From: an uncultured Muribaculaceae bacterium
GTDB taxonomy: Bacteria; Bacteroidota; Bacteroidia; Bacteroidales; Muribaculaceae
Direction: 5' to 3'
Assembly (NCBI GenBank): GCA_934661195.1
Contig: CAKUJD010000002.1
Location: forward strand, 62,001 to 126,000
Length of the DNA stretch: 64,000 bases
Part shown: positions 8,987-18,314 of the stretch, one piece after another
How the letters are laid out: every line of letters starts with the position of its first letter
Position numbering within the stretch: the first letter of the stretch is position 1
Position numbers and translations under genes: made by a program
Notes under the pieces: model-generated
The model's database searches: none
The model's input: the letters and a program-made list of their open reading frames with translations, nothing else
Told to the model about the DNA's origin: nothing

Positions 8987-9430
8987 ATGAACATTGACAA
9001 GGGCAAAGCGCGCACCACGGGCATTCAGCTGCTCAAATATGGCGTGATAGGCGCAAGCAACACACTCATAACACTGGTGGTGTTCTATCTGCTGAACACC
9101 TGCCTTGGCCTGGCCTACGGCATCTCAAACGTTGTGGGCTATGTGCTGGGCGTGGTCAACAGCTTTGTGTGGAACCGCAACTGGGTGTTCCACACAAAAC
9201 GCAATCTCAAGCGCGAGGCCACACTGTTTGTGGTGGGATTCCTGCTGTGCCTCGGCTTGCAGCTTGCGGTCAGCTGGGTGCTGCTTGAAGGCGTTGGCAT
9301 GAAAGACATGCAAATCAGCTGGCTCCCCATGAAGAAGTCTGGCCAAAACGTAGTGATGCTCATAGCCATGGCCGTCTACACCCTTGCCAACTACGTCTAC
9401 AACCGCATGGTCACCTTCAAAGCCGATTAA
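8987..9430 (+). CDS. GtrA family membrane protein
   Basis: A 147-residue protein with four predicted transmembrane helices. It has the GtrA/DPMS1 hallmarks: the N-terminal LLKYGVIGASNTLITLVVFYLL segment, GYVLGVVNSFVWNRNWVF after helix 2, and the final YNRMVTF. Family members are thought to help move polyprenyl-linked sugars across the inner membrane for glycan modification. No glycosyltransferase partner lies next to it; it follows the TRIC gene by 39 nt. Confidence 0.9.
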   Translation: MNIDKGKARTTGIQLLKYGVIGASNTLITLVVFYLLNTCLGLAYGISNVVGYVLGVVNSFVWNRNWVFHTKRNLKREATLFVVGFLLCLGLQLAVSWVLLEGVGMKDMQISWLPMKKSGQNVVMLIAMAVYTLANYVYNRMVTFKAD

Positions 9431-9576
9431 CCTCCGCTGTAAAACTCTGATTTTTCATCAATATAAATGTGGAGACGTGGGATGCCGAGAACACTGAAAA
9501 ATTTTATTCCTCAGCGAGATAAGGTTTAAAGTCAAAAATAATCGCTAAAAAACTGGTTTACAGCTGTTTGTTGTAG

Positions 9577-9596
9577 GGACGCGGCATGCCGCGTCC
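9577..9596 (+). repeat. palindromic intergenic repeat, copy 1
   Basis: Perfect palindrome GGACGCGGCATGCCGCGTCC, inside the longer unit TGTAG-palindrome-GACGGGTGTAGCCC. The same outer flanks recur in copy 3 (inverted). Confidence 0.85.
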
Positions 9597-9699
9597 GACG
9601 GGTGTAGCCCCACTCAGCACGAGAGCAAACCCCATCAAATATACCTCAATTGGCTACAATCGTTTACGTATAGTTGGCTGGTTTACAGTGAATTGCATC

Positions 9700-9719
9700 G
9701 GACGTGGCATGCCACGTCC
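9700..9719 (-). repeat. palindromic intergenic repeat, copy 2 (variant)
   Basis: GGACGTGGCATGCCACGTCC: the same palindrome with a change in both arms, so base pairing is kept. Outer flanks (CTACAG on the right) show the opposite orientation to copy 1. Confidence 0.85.
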
Positions 9720-9901
9720 CTACAGCATTCGTCGCTGTTTGGTGCATCCGCCAACTCGTGGGATTGCTACTTTTTCAGTGCTCGTGATGTGCTGTGTCGC
9801 CAATATGTTGCTTATTGTAAGTGAATTAAGTATGGCAGCATGCTTTTTGTGGTGGCAAAAAAACTTCAACTTTATGCCTTCAATCTTCAACTTTATAGTG
9901 C

Positions 9902-10807
9902 CTACGACTGAGCGCGATACTGGTTGGGAGTCATGCCCACATGCGTCTTGAAGAAGCGGGTGAAGTGCTGCGGATAGTTGAACCCCAGCCCGTAGGCGAT
10001 TTCGCTGATGCTTTTCGATGTGTCGAAAATCCGCTCTTTTGCGAGACTCACCACATGACTTTGTATGAATTCTAGCGCCGATTTCCCAGTCTCCTTCTTC
10101 ACAAGGTCGCCAAAGTAGTTGGCCGACAGGTTGAGCTTTTGCGCGCATTGCGCCACAGTGAGCATTCCGTGCAGCTCAGGGTTGCCATCGCGGTAGTAGT
10201 CATACACCAGCCGCTCAAACCGCGTGATCACGTCGGCGTTAACGCGCTCGCGAGTAATAAACTGGCGGTCGTAGAAGCGCACGCAGTAGTTCAGCAGCAG
10301 CTCGATGTTGCTCACTATCAGCTGGCGGCTGTGCTTGTCAATGGCGTGCTGCAACTCTTGCTTGATGTTGGCCAGGCACTCGGTGACTATGCTGCGCTCC
10401 TGCTGCGATATGTGCAGCGCCTCGTGCACGTCGTAGGAGAAAAAGTTGTAGTCGTGAATGTTGCGCCCCAGCTGTGTGCCGCGCAGCAGGTCGGGGTGGA
10501 ATGCCAGCGCATAGCCTTTGGGCTCAACGGGCACTGGCGGCTGCTTCACGTCCAGCACCTGTCCTGGTGCCAGAAACAGCAGCGTGCCCTCCTGGAAGTC
10601 ATACATGTTGCGCCCATACAGAATGTCGGCGCACTTGGTGTCCTTTAACATCACCAGATAGAATCCGTAGGTCTTCTTGCCGGGCACGCTCTTGCCCACC
10701 ATTTTGCTGAAGTCAACCACCGTCACCAGCGGGTTAAGGGTCTCCTCCGCAAATATGGCGTTGTAGTCGCAGATGTTGTCGCAGGTCGTTATGTTGTCTT
10801 TTGCCAT
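9902..10807 (-). CDS. AraC-family transcriptional regulator
   Basis: A 301-residue regulator. The start at 10807 is preferred; an in-frame extension to 11077 runs through AT-rich promoter sequence. The N-terminal half is a cupin-like sensor (about residues 35-150, with FLAPGQVLDVKQP). The C-terminal 100 residues form two helix-turn-helix motifs: LTVAQCAQKLNLSANYFGDLVKKETGKS and SISEIAYGLGFNYPQHFTRFFKTHVGMTPNQYR. It likely controls a sugar or stress response; no target is evident, and the neighbours do not suggest one. A TAATTTTG -7 box sits at 10840-10847. Confidence 0.9.
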   Translation of the reverse strand: MAKDNITTCDNICDYNAIFAEETLNPLVTVVDFSKMVGKSVPGKKTYGFYLVMLKDTKCADILYGRNMYDFQEGTLLFLAPGQVLDVKQPPVPVEPKGYALAFHPDLLRGTQLGRNIHDYNFFSYDVHEALHISQQERSIVTECLANIKQELQHAIDKHSRQLIVSNIELLLNYCVRFYDRQFITRERVNADVITRFERLVYDYYRDGNPELHGMLTVAQCAQKLNLSANYFGDLVKKETGKSALEFIQSHVVSLAKERIFDTSKSISEIAYGLGFNYPQHFTRFFKTHVGMTPNQYRAQS

Positions 10808-11033
10808 AGAAAAAAATCGTTTTTTTTGTTGTCGCAACGCAAAATTAATCATAATTGCGATTAACCCGGCTATCGGCAATCCGTTTTTAATTACCATTAT
10901 TACTTCCAACTGCCCAAATTGTGCGCTTTTTCGGTGAAACCGATTAGAAACATCACAAATCATGGCCATATTTTTGCGTTGCACTCGAATATTATATGAT
11001 TTTTTTATTACTTTTGTAAAAATTTGAAGTGAT

Positions 11034-11327
11034 ATGGCTTCCGAACTACACGACACTCTGGCTCGCATAACCGGCAAAACCCAAGTTTTGCTTGAAAAGT
11101 ATTATGCGCTGCTGCAAGAGAAAGCCGATTTGGAAGACGAGACTGCGCGTCTGCGGGCCGACAACGACCGGCTGCAGCGCGACAACGACCGCTTGCGGGC
11201 CGACAACGACTACTTGAAAATGGCACGCGCCATTGTGCCCGACGCCAAGTCGCTTGCCGAAAGCAAAGCCATCATTTCAAAACTGGTGCGGGACATCGAC
11301 AAGTGCATTGCGCAACTCAGCGATTAG
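11034..11327 (+). CDS. small coiled-coil protein beside zapA (ZapB-like?)
   Basis: A 97-residue protein. Residues 15-65 are an almost uninterrupted coiled coil with repeated RADNDRLQRDNDRLRADND units. The C-terminal 30 residues form a second helical part. I do not recognise a named family with certainty. It precedes zapA by 55 nt, and ZapB of gammaproteobacteria is also a short coiled coil that partners ZapA, so a divisome role is inferred from position and shape only. TACTTTTG at 11009-11016 is a good -7 box. Confidence 0.75.
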   Translation: MASELHDTLARITGKTQVLLEKYYALLQEKADLEDETARLRADNDRLQRDNDRLRADNDYLKMARAIVPDAKSLAESKAIISKLVRDIDKCIAQLSD

Positions 11328-11382
11328 CCGGGCATGCGGCAGCAATGCGCAGCAAACAAATATGGCAACGTAACTCTTAACG

Positions 11383-11676
11383 ATGGACGACGACAAAATA
11401 AACATCTGGGTCTCACTGGCCAACATCAAGCAGATACCCGTGAGCGTGAGCAAAGCCGACGAGCAGGAATACCGCAATGCCGAGAAGCTCGTCAACGCCT
11501 TGTGGAACAAGTGGATGCCACTGTTTCGCAATACTGCTTCGCAAGAGGAGGTTATGGCCAGAGTGGCATTCCAGTTTGCAAGACTCTACATCCATGCCCA
11601 TGAGCAGAATGTTGCCGTTGGTGCCGAATTGAAGGAATTCGAGCGCAAGCTCGACGAAATAGTGGTGAAGATGTGA
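11383..11676 (+). CDS. zapA: cell division protein ZapA
   Basis: A 97-residue ZapA, which bundles FtsZ protofilaments at the division ring. It has the N-terminal beta strand (INIWVSLANIKQIPVSV), the EEYRNAEKLVNALW-type helix (here EQEYRNAEKLVNALWNKW) and a long C-terminal coiled coil for tetramer formation. It is followed by the likely 6S RNA and rny. The order zapA-ssrS is also seen in Escherichia coli. Confidence 0.88.
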   Translation: MDDDKINIWVSLANIKQIPVSVSKADEQEYRNAEKLVNALWNKWMPLFRNTASQEEVMARVAFQFARLYIHAHEQNVAVGAELKEFERKLDEIVVKM

Positions 11677-11777
11677 GGCGCGCCGGCGCCGGCATACGAT
11701 CCGCAATTTCCAGGAAAGCGGAAACAGAGAGAGAAAGCAATAAAGCAACACAATAATATAAAAGAGAGAAATTAAGG

Positions 11778-11948
11778 TTCCTGCACTGCCTGAATCTTGG
11801 GCCAAGCGAGGCCTCCGGCCAGCAATTAAGCCGCAACGCATGTCCACACACCGCCCCTATGGCGTGCGGCATGGCGGCTGCCACCGTTGCCGGATGCGAC
11901 CCACCCACACCACGCTTGTGTCCCTATGGTTCGCGGAGTGCTTTTTTT
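11778..11948 (+). ncRNA. ssrS: probable 6S RNA
   Basis: The 300 nt between zapA and rny hold no ORF but a structured stretch. A closing stem pairs GCACT (11784-11788) and part of GCCTGAA with TTCGCGG and AGTGC (11930-11941), followed directly by T7. A long inner hairpin is closed by CGCATG and GGATGCG with CCCTATGG repeated. Length (about 170 nt), long imperfect rod and position next to zapA fit 6S RNA, which binds the housekeeping RNA polymerase. Covariance search not run; ends are approximate. Confidence 0.6.
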
Positions 11949-11977
11949 ATTTACTATAAATTATTTTACAAGTTGAA

Positions 11978-13519
11978 ATGAACATAATCATCTATTTGCT
12001 AATCGCTGTCGCCTGCCTGGCGATAGGCATAGTGGCGACACTGTCGGCCACCAGGCGCAACGCCAAGTCGCAGGCCAACACCATCATCGAGAAGGCCAAG
12101 CTCGAAGCCGAAGTGCTGAAAAACAACGAAGTGCTCAAGGGCAAGGAGGCCGGCATGGCCATCAAGAGCGAAAGCGAGAAGCAGGCCAATGCGCGCCTGG
12201 CAAAGGTGCAGTCGAGCGAGGCCAAACTGCGCCAGCGCGAGCTGCAACTCAACCAGCAGCAGCAGGAGGTGCAGCGCAAGCGCAGCGAAAACGAAACTAT
12301 GAAGCTCAATCTCGACAACCAGATGAGCGTCATTGACGACCGTCGCAAAGAAATCGACAAGATGGAAGCCAGCGTGCGCGACACCCTTGAACACGTGAGC
12401 GGCCTCTCGGCCGAAGAAGCCAAAGAGAAGCTGGTGGAGTCGCTCAAAGACGAGGCCAAGACTGCCGCCCAGTCATATATCAACGACATTATGGACGACG
12501 CCAAGCTCACCGCCAACAAGGAGGCCAAGCGCATAGTGGTGGAGACCATACAACGCGTGGCCACCGAGACAGCCATCGAAAATGCCGTGACGGTGTTCCA
12601 CATCGACAACGATGAAATCAAGGGCCGCATCATTGGCCGCGAGGGCCGCAACATACGCGCCCTTGAGGCTGCCACCGGCGTCGAAATCGTGGTCGACGAC
12701 ACCCCCGAAGCCATAGTGCTTTCGGGCTTCGACCCCGTGCGCCGCGAAATCGCGCGCCTGGCGCTGCACCAGCTTGTGGCCGACGGCCGCATCCATCCAG
12801 CCCGCATCGAGGAGGTGGTGGCCAAAGTGAAGAAGCAGGTGGAGGATGAGGTGATTGAGACGGGCAAGCGCACCGCCATCGACCTCGGCATCCACGGCCT
12901 GCACCCCGAACTCATCCGCCTCATCGGCAAGATGAAATACCGCTCAAGCTACGGCCAGAATCTGCTGCAGCACTCGCGCGAGACGGCCAACCTCTGCGCC
13001 ATCATGGCCAGCGAACTGGGGCTCAACCCCAAGCGCGCACGCCGCGCCGGCCTGCTGCACGACATTGGCAAGGTGCCCGACGACGAGCCCGAACTGCCGC
13101 ACGCACTGCTGGGCATGAAGCTTGCCGAGAAGTATAAGGAGAAACCCGACATATGCAACGCCATCGGCGCCCACCACGACGAGCAGGAGGCCACCAGCAT
13201 GTATGCCCCCATAGTGCAAGTGTGCGACGCCATTTCGGGCGCGCGTCCCGGTGCCCGCCGCGAGGTGGTGGAGGCCTACATCAAGCGCCTCAACGACCTT
13301 GAGCGCCTGGCCCTCTCTTATCCAGGCGTGGTCAAGACCTATGCCATTCAGGCCGGCCGCGAGCTGCGCGTGATTGTAGGCGCCGACAAGATAAGCGACG
13401 CCGAAACCGAGAAGCTCTCCAACGAGATTGCGCAGAAAATTCAAGACGAGATGACGTATCCCGGACAGGTGCGCATCACCGTGATTCGTGAAACCCGCGC
13501 CGTAAGCTTTGCCAAGTAA
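11978..13519 (+). CDS. rny: ribonuclease Y
   Basis: A 513-residue membrane-anchored endoribonuclease that starts mRNA decay. Residues 3-22 are a transmembrane anchor, about 25-190 a long coiled coil rich in K, E, Q and A, then a KH RNA-binding domain ([21 protein letters not shown]) and an HD domain with [12 protein letters not shown] and the following AHHDEQ. Full length for the family. ricT begins 17 nt after its stop, so the two are probably an operon; RicT homologues modulate RNase Y in Bacillus. Confidence 0.97.
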   Translation: MNIIIYLLIAVACLAIGIVATLSATRRNAKSQANTIIEKAKLEAEVLKNNEVLKGKEAGMAIKSESEKQANARLAKVQSSEAKLRQRELQLNQQQQEVQRKRSENETMKLNLDNQMSVIDDRRKEIDKMEASVRDTLEHVSGLSAEEAKEKLVESLKDEAKTAAQSYINDIMDDAKLTANKEAKRIVVETIQRVATETAIENAVTVFHIDNDEIKGRIIGREGRNIRALEAATGVEIVVDDTPEAIVLSGFDPVRREIARLALHQLVADGRIHPARIEEVVAKVKKQVEDEVIETGKRTAIDLGIHGLHPELIRLIGKMKYRSSYGQNLLQHSRETANLCAIMASELGLNPKRARRAGLLHDIGKVPDDEPELPHALLGMKLAEKYKEKPDICNAIGAHHDEQEATSMYAPIVQVCDAISGARPGARREVVEAYIKRLNDLERLALSYPGVVKTYAIQAGRELRVIVGADKISDAETEKLSNEIAQKIQDEMTYPGQVRITVIRETRAVSFAK

Positions 13520-13536
13520 ATCGGGAGGCTCGCACG

Positions 13537-15009
13537 ATGAACATAAAAAACAACTCTGACAATAGCAAACGCCCACTGCGCCTCGACGGCGCCGGCCAGG
13601 ACGGCTGCGTCAGCTGCAAGGGCGGCTGCTGCACCAGCGGCTGCGCCTCGGCTTCCGACTCACGCTGCAAGCTGCACGCCACCAACTGGCTTGCCGACAT
13701 TCCCGGCGGTGAAAACGACTTCGACATTGTGGAGGTGCACTTCAAGAACACCCGCAAGGGCTTCTACCGCAACAGCGCCCACCTGCCGCTCAGCGTGGGC
13801 GACATGGTGGCCGTCGAGGCCAATCCTGGCCACGACATAGGCCGGGTGTCGATGATGGGGCGGCTGGTGAAGCTGCAAATGAAGCGCGCCAACCTACGCC
13901 CCGACTTCGAAATTCTGCGCGTGTTCCGCAAGGCCAAGGCCTCCGACCTCGAGAAATTCGAGGAGGCCAAGGCCAAGGAGGTCGACACCATGATACGCTC
14001 GCGCAAGATTGCCGCCGACCTGCACCTGAAAATGAAGATCGGCGACGTGGAATATCAGGGCGACGGCAACAAGGCCATTTTCTACTACATTGCCGACGAG
14101 CGCGTCGACTTCCGCCAGCTCATCAAGGTGCTGGCCGACGTGTTTAAAATCCGCGTCGAAATGAAGCAGATAGGCGCGCGCCAGGAGGCCGGACGCATAG
14201 GCGGCATTGGCCCGTGCGGCCGTCCGCTGTGCTGCGCCAGCTGGATGACCAACTTTGTGTCGGTGGCCACGAGCGCCGCCCGCTACCAGGACATTTCGCT
14301 CAACCCCCAGAAGCTGGCCGGACAGTGTGCCAAGCTCAAGTGCTGCATCAATTTCGAGGTCGACAGCTATGTGGAGGCCACAAAGAAGCTCCCGCCGCGC
14401 GACGTGACGCTAGAAACCAAAGACAACACATATTTCCACTTCAAGACCGACATCTTCAAGAAGGAAATCACATATTCCACCGACAAGCAGGTGCCCGCCA
14501 ACCTGGTCACACTGTCGGCCGCACGCGTGTTTGAGGTGATGGCGCTCAACAAGAATGGCGTCAAGCCCGACAAACTGCAGCCCGACGGCGATGAGCGCAA
14601 AGCCGAGCAAAAGGCGTTCGGCGACATCATAGGCCAGGACAGCATCAGCCGGTTCGACAAAAAGAAAAAGAAAAAAAGCCGCTCTGCCAGCCAGCGCGGC
14701 GCCGGCCAGGACGGACGCCAGCAGCGCCCCGACCGCCAAGGCCGCCCGTCGGGCGGACGCCAGCGCCAGCAGCCTGCAGGCGAGGGTGGGGCGCAAACCC
14801 AGCAAAAGCAGCGCCGGCCCAAGCAGCAGCAAGGCGCCGACAAGCAGCGCCAGCAGCAGGGCGGCGAGCAGCGGGGACGCAACCGCAAACCACGTAACGA
14901 CAATGGCAGCAACAGCAACAACAACAATCCCAAGGGCAACCGCCAGCAGCAAGCAGGCGGCGAGGGCGCAGGCCGCAAGCAGCAGCGCCCCGACAAGCCG
15001 CAGCAATAG
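13537..15009 (+). CDS. ricT: PSP1-domain protein RicT with long basic tail
   Basis: A 490-residue protein. The N-terminal region is Cys-rich (CVSCKGGCCTSGC, residues 22-34). The PSP1 core has GFYRN, GRIGGIGPCGRPLCCASW and the conserved KLKCCINFE cysteines, compatible with Fe-S binding by the RicT complex. The last 120 residues are low complexity, dominated by Q, R, K, N and G, and are probably disordered and RNA-binding. In Bacillus, RicT works with RicA/F to control RNase Y specificity. Adjacency to rny supports that link here. RicA and RicF are not in the window. Confidence 0.9.
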   Translation: MNIKNNSDNSKRPLRLDGAGQDGCVSCKGGCCTSGCASASDSRCKLHATNWLADIPGGENDFDIVEVHFKNTRKGFYRNSAHLPLSVGDMVAVEANPGHDIGRVSMMGRLVKLQMKRANLRPDFEILRVFRKAKASDLEKFEEAKAKEVDTMIRSRKIAADLHLKMKIGDVEYQGDGNKAIFYYIADERVDFRQLIKVLADVFKIRVEMKQIGARQEAGRIGGIGPCGRPLCCASWMTNFVSVATSAARYQDISLNPQKLAGQCAKLKCCINFEVDSYVEATKKLPPRDVTLETKDNTYFHFKTDIFKKEITYSTDKQVPANLVTLSAARVFEVMALNKNGVKPDKLQPDGDERKAEQKAFGDIIGQDSISRFDKKKKKKSRSASQRGAGQDGRQQRPDRQGRPSGGRQRQQPAGEGGAQTQQKQRRPKQQQGADKQRQQQGGEQRGRNRKPRNDNGSNSNNNNPKGNRQQQAGGEGAGRKQQRPDKPQQ

Positions 15010-15025
15010 CCGCCGCGCCGCGCTG

Positions 15026-15484
15026 ATGGTGCTGCTCACAGCCATAGCGATATGCTTGGACGCCTGCGCGCCCAAGCATTCGTCTTACAGCTCGTTTGTG
15101 CCGGTTCCGGCCGACGGCTGGAGCAAGACTCTGGTGCTCAGCTTCAAGCCCGAGTGCGCCGACTCGCTTGCGCGCTACGATGTGCGCCTGGCCGTGCGCC
15201 ACACCAGCGCCTACAAGTATGGCAACCTAAGCATGGCCGTCGACATTGTCAACGGCCGCGGCTCGGCCGTGCGCAAGACGGTTAACTTCCGCGTGGCCGA
15301 CAGCTATGGCAACTGGGCGGGGTCGGGCTTCGGCTCGCTGTACCAGTGCAGCGCCGTGGTGGCCAGAGGACTCACCCCGGGCCAGATGCGCAGCATAGCC
15401 GTGTGGCAAACCATGGGCGGCTGCGATGTGGTGGCTGGCGTGGCCGAAGTGGGCGTCATCATATCGCCGTCGGCGGCACAGTAG
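15026..15484 (+). CDS. gldH: gliding motility-type lipoprotein GldH
   Basis: A 152-residue lipoprotein: a short hydrophobic signal ending in ICLDAC with Cys14 as the lipidation site, then a domain with the GldH-type strand pattern YDVRLAVRHTSAYKYGNLSMAVDIV. The ATG at 15026 is 17 nt after the ricT stop; upstream in-frame codons would add basic residues to the signal, so a non-ATG start is possible. GldH is needed for gliding in Flavobacterium, but non-gliding Bacteroidales keep it, so its job here is probably in the cell envelope. Confidence 0.82.
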   Translation: MVLLTAIAICLDACAPKHSSYSSFVPVPADGWSKTLVLSFKPECADSLARYDVRLAVRHTSAYKYGNLSMAVDIVNGRGSAVRKTVNFRVADSYGNWAGSGFGSLYQCSAVVARGLTPGQMRSIAVWQTMGGCDVVAGVAEVGVIISPSAAQ

Positions 15485-15531
15485 CCACAATGTTATAGAA
15501 GATGCAATACAACACGCTTTTTTGCAATGAT

Positions 15532-16182
15532 ATGAATTTAGACTTCAAGTCAACCGACTCACTGATATTCGACATGGACGGCACCCTGTGGGACGCCACC
15601 GACAGCTATGCGGCCGTGTGGAACGCCACCTTCGAGCACTTTGGCCTCGACAAGCGCATCACCCGCGACGACCTTTGCCCATACATGGGCATGACGCTCG
15701 ACCGCATCATCAGCGGCCTGCTCAAGGGGCAGGCCATCGACACACCGGCCTTCATCGCCCATCTGCACACCACCGAGCAGCAGCTGATGCCGCGCCTCGG
15801 CGGCCGTCCGTTTCCGGGACTGCGCCAGGGGCTTGAGCGACTGGCCAGTTGCTACCGCCTGTTCATGGTGAGCAACTGCGGACGCTACGGGCTGCGCGAC
15901 TTCGGCGTGTTCACAGGCACCGCCCACTGCTTCACAGCCACCCTCAGCCACGGCCAGAACCCCGTGCCCAAGAGCGACAACATCAGCCTCATCGCCAGCC
16001 AGTATTCACTGCATGCCCCCGTCTACGTGGGCGACACCCAGTCCGACTGCGACCAGGCCCACCGCGCCGGCGTGCCATTCGTGTTCGCCGCCTACGGGTT
16101 CGGCTGCTGCAGCGACCCCGACGCCTCATTCAGCAGTTTCCATGACATAGTGGAGTTCTTCATGTCGTTAAAACAGCAATAG
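15532..16182 (+). CDS. HAD-superfamily phosphatase
   Basis: A 216-residue HAD hydrolase of the phosphoglycolate-phosphatase-like subclass. Motif I is FDMDGTLWD with the nucleophile Asp and second Asp, a helical cap follows, motif II is MVSN, motif III the Lys in KSDN, and motif IV GDTQSDCDQA. The start at 15532 is preferred to 15502 because it matches the usual N-terminus. It probably dephosphorylates a small phosphate ester; substrate unknown. It sits between gldH and the M24 peptidase, 29 nt before the latter. Confidence 0.88.
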   Translation: MNLDFKSTDSLIFDMDGTLWDATDSYAAVWNATFEHFGLDKRITRDDLCPYMGMTLDRIISGLLKGQAIDTPAFIAHLHTTEQQLMPRLGGRPFPGLRQGLERLASCYRLFMVSNCGRYGLRDFGVFTGTAHCFTATLSHGQNPVPKSDNISLIASQYSLHAPVYVGDTQSDCDQAHRAGVPFVFAAYGFGCCSDPDASFSSFHDIVEFFMSLKQQ

Positions 16183-16211
16183 CACAACCCCAACAATAAA
16201 TCACTCACATT

Positions 16212-17390
16212 ATGGAACGCAATTCATTCATCCCGTGCGGCTGGGCCGATGAAATCGACGCCCGCATTGCCCGCATCGCATCGGCCCTGGCGCAGGCAGG
16301 CATCGGCGCCATGCTCATAGCCGACAACGCCAACCTCTATTACACCTCAGGCCGCGTGTTTGCAGGCTACACCTACATCACCGCCGGCGGCGATTGCCGC
16401 TACTTCGTGCGCCGCCCGCAGGGCCTCGACGACCCGCGCCTCACATACATCCACAAACCCGAGCAGATAGCCGACCTGCTAAGCGTCAAGCCCACAAGTC
16501 TGGCCCTGCTCCACGACTCGCTCACAGTGGCCGACCACGCCCGCCTGTGCAAAGCCTTCACGGGCATCGACACCGTCGACGGCTCGGCCATCATGCGCCA
16601 GCTGCGCGCCGTCAAGAGCCCCTTCGAGCAGGAATTGCTTAAAGCCGACGGCGTGCACCATGTTGAGGCCTACCGCCGCATTCCCAAAGTCTACACCGAG
16701 GGCATGAGCGACATAGAACTGCAAATCGAAATCGAACACCTGCTGCGCGACGAAGGCTGCCTGGGCCTATTCCGCATCCACGGCCAGTCGATGGAACTCT
16801 TCATGGCCAACGTGCTGTGCGGCCCCAACGCCGACAACGCCTCGCCCTACGACTTTGCCATGGGCGGCGCCGGCCTCGACCCCTCGCTGCCCGTTGGCGC
16901 CGACGGCACCATCATCGACCCCGGAATGACCGTGATGGTCGACGCCTGCGGCAACTTCAACGGCTACATGACCGACATGACCCGCTGCTACCACGTGGGC
17001 CCGCTCAACGACACGGCCCGCCGCGCCCACGAAGTGTCGGTGTCGATCCACCACCGCCTGGCCGCCGAGAGCCACGCCGGCACCCCCGCCAAGCAGCTCT
17101 ACGACACAGCAGCCGCCATGGCCGACGAAGCCGGTCTGGCCGACTACTTTATGGGCCACAACCAGAAAGCAGGATTCGTGGGCCACGGCCTCGGCATTGA
17201 AATCAACGAAGCCCCCGTGCTGGCCCCGCGCAGCCGCGACGTGCTGGCCGAAGGCCACGTCATAGCCATTGAGCCCAAGTTCGTCATCCCAGGCGTTGGC
17301 GCCGTAGGCATCGAAAACACCTACATAGTGCGCGCCGACCACCTCGAGTGCATCACCCCCGCCGCCGAAACCCTCACCGAGCTCTACTGA
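16212..17390 (+). CDS. M24 family metallopeptidase (Xaa-Pro aminopeptidase-like)
   Basis: A 392-residue cytoplasmic peptidase. The N-terminal creatinase-type domain covers about residues 1-125. The C-terminal pita-bread domain has the metal ligands in order: Asp in VMVDACGNF, Asp in YMTDMTR, His in VGHGLGIEINEAP, Glu in AIEPKF and Glu in VGIENTY. It likely removes N-terminal residues before proline. It ends the zapA-to-M24 gene group and is followed by a hairpin terminator before the CRISPR locus. Confidence 0.92.
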   Translation: MERNSFIPCGWADEIDARIARIASALAQAGIGAMLIADNANLYYTSGRVFAGYTYITAGGDCRYFVRRPQGLDDPRLTYIHKPEQIADLLSVKPTSLALLHDSLTVADHARLCKAFTGIDTVDGSAIMRQLRAVKSPFEQELLKADGVHHVEAYRRIPKVYTEGMSDIELQIEIEHLLRDEGCLGLFRIHGQSMELFMANVLCGPNADNASPYDFAMGGAGLDPSLPVGADGTIIDPGMTVMVDACGNFNGYMTDMTRCYHVGPLNDTARRAHEVSVSIHHRLAAESHAGTPAKQLYDTAAAMADEAGLADYFMGHNQKAGFVGHGLGIEINEAPVLAPRSRDVLAEGHVIAIEPKFVIPGVGAVGIENTYIVRADHLECITPAAETLTELY

Positions 17391-17450
17391 TTCCCCAAAA
17401 AAACACCTATTCTGCATTAAAAAACATTTTCGCACACAAAATATATATGT

Positions 17451-17487
17451 ATCCGCAATTCTAATTAATCTGAGTTGCGGATATTTT
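17451..17487 (+). terminator. terminator between the M24 gene and the cas operon
   Basis: ATCCGCAA (17451-17458) pairs with TTGCGGAT (17475-17482) and is followed by ATTTTGTTT. It also marks the boundary where base composition turns AT-rich. Confidence 0.7.
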
Positions 17488-17526
17488 GTTTGAAAAAGAA
17501 ATTTTTTTGATAATTATGGCTGTTCG

Positions 17527-17558
17527 TTTGCCTGTGATGCAGATTGTCACTATATTTG
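17527..17558 (+). promoter_or_regulatory. promoter of the cas effector operon
   Basis: TTTG (17527-17530), 20-nt spacer, TATATTTG (17551-17558). The transcript would start near 17562, giving a 65-nt leader before cas6 at 17627; this rules out the in-frame start at 17486. Confidence 0.85.
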
Positions 17559-17626
17559 CTAATAAATATTGTGAAACAGACACACAAGGGAAAATAACCC
17601 ATAATTGTGCCAAAAAACAGTACAAC

Positions 17627-18289
17627 ATGAGAATAACATTAAAAACAAAACCAAACACTGAACCAGTTCCGTTTGAATACCAGCAGAAATTGGTTGGTAC
17701 AATTCACAAGTGGATTGGAAATAATGAGTTTCATGATAGCATTTCCCTGTATTCATTCTCGTGGCTGCAAGGAGCAAAACGTGTAAAGAGTGCCTTGGAT
17801 TTCCCAAGTGGGGCAAGTATGTTTATAAGTTTCTACAACAATGAGGTTGTTCGTGCTATGGTGCGTTCGATACTCGAGGACCCTGACATGTTCTGTGGGT
17901 TACGGGTGATTGATGTGATGCTGGAACCGACGCCAGATCTCTCTTCACGTGACTTATTCTATTGCGCAAGTCCAGTTTTTATAAAGCGGAAATTGCCTGA
18001 TGGGAGTTACAAGCATTTCACATATGATGATCCAGAGGCAGACAAATGCTTAATGGAGACATTGCGGTCAAAAATGCGGGCTGCTGGATTAGCCGAAGAC
18101 GAAACGCTTGATGTTCATTTTGACACGTCGTATAGTAAAAAGCGTGTAAAATTAATGCATTATCGTGGCGTGGGCAATAAAGCCAACATATGCCCATTGT
18201 TCATTTTTGCAAAAAACGAAACAAAACAATTTGCTTGGGAGGTCGGCCTTGGCAATAGCACCGGGATTGGCTTTGGAACAATCTATTGA
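17627..18289 (+). CDS. cas6: CRISPR pre-crRNA endonuclease Cas6
   Basis: A 220-residue RAMP-fold protein. The start at 17627 gives MRITLKTKPNTEPVPFEYQ, the typical Cas6 first strand, followed by VGTIHKWIG; the YSFSWLQGAKR region matches the second strand. It ends with the glycine-rich loop EVGLGNSTGIGFGTIY that holds the crRNA. It should cut each repeat to leave the 8-nt 5' handle ATTGAAAT. First gene of the operon. AT-rich relative to the host genes. Confidence 0.92.
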   Translation: MRITLKTKPNTEPVPFEYQQKLVGTIHKWIGNNEFHDSISLYSFSWLQGAKRVKSALDFPSGASMFISFYNNEVVRAMVRSILEDPDMFCGLRVIDVMLEPTPDLSSRDLFYCASPVFIKRKLPDGSYKHFTYDDPEADKCLMETLRSKMRAAGLAEDETLDVHFDTSYSKKRVKLMHYRGVGNKANICPLFIFAKNETKQFAWEVGLGNSTGIGFGTIY

Positions 18290-18314
18290 TTATTAATTTA
18301 AGAGTGAATTCATT

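Larger units (their letters stand above)
9431..9901. other. intergenic region with two palindromic repeats
   Basis: No gene is supported in these 471 nt. They hold two copies of the palindromic repeat (9577-9596 and 9700-9719, opposite orientation), each preceded by CTGGTTTACAG. Near 9862-9900 there is a short run of imperfect AAGTTGAAG-like units read on the minus strand. Confidence 0.7.

Noticed and set aside
17486..17626. A longer Cas6 start at 17486
   Set aside because: It would include the consensus promoter at 17527-17558 and lacks family similarity.
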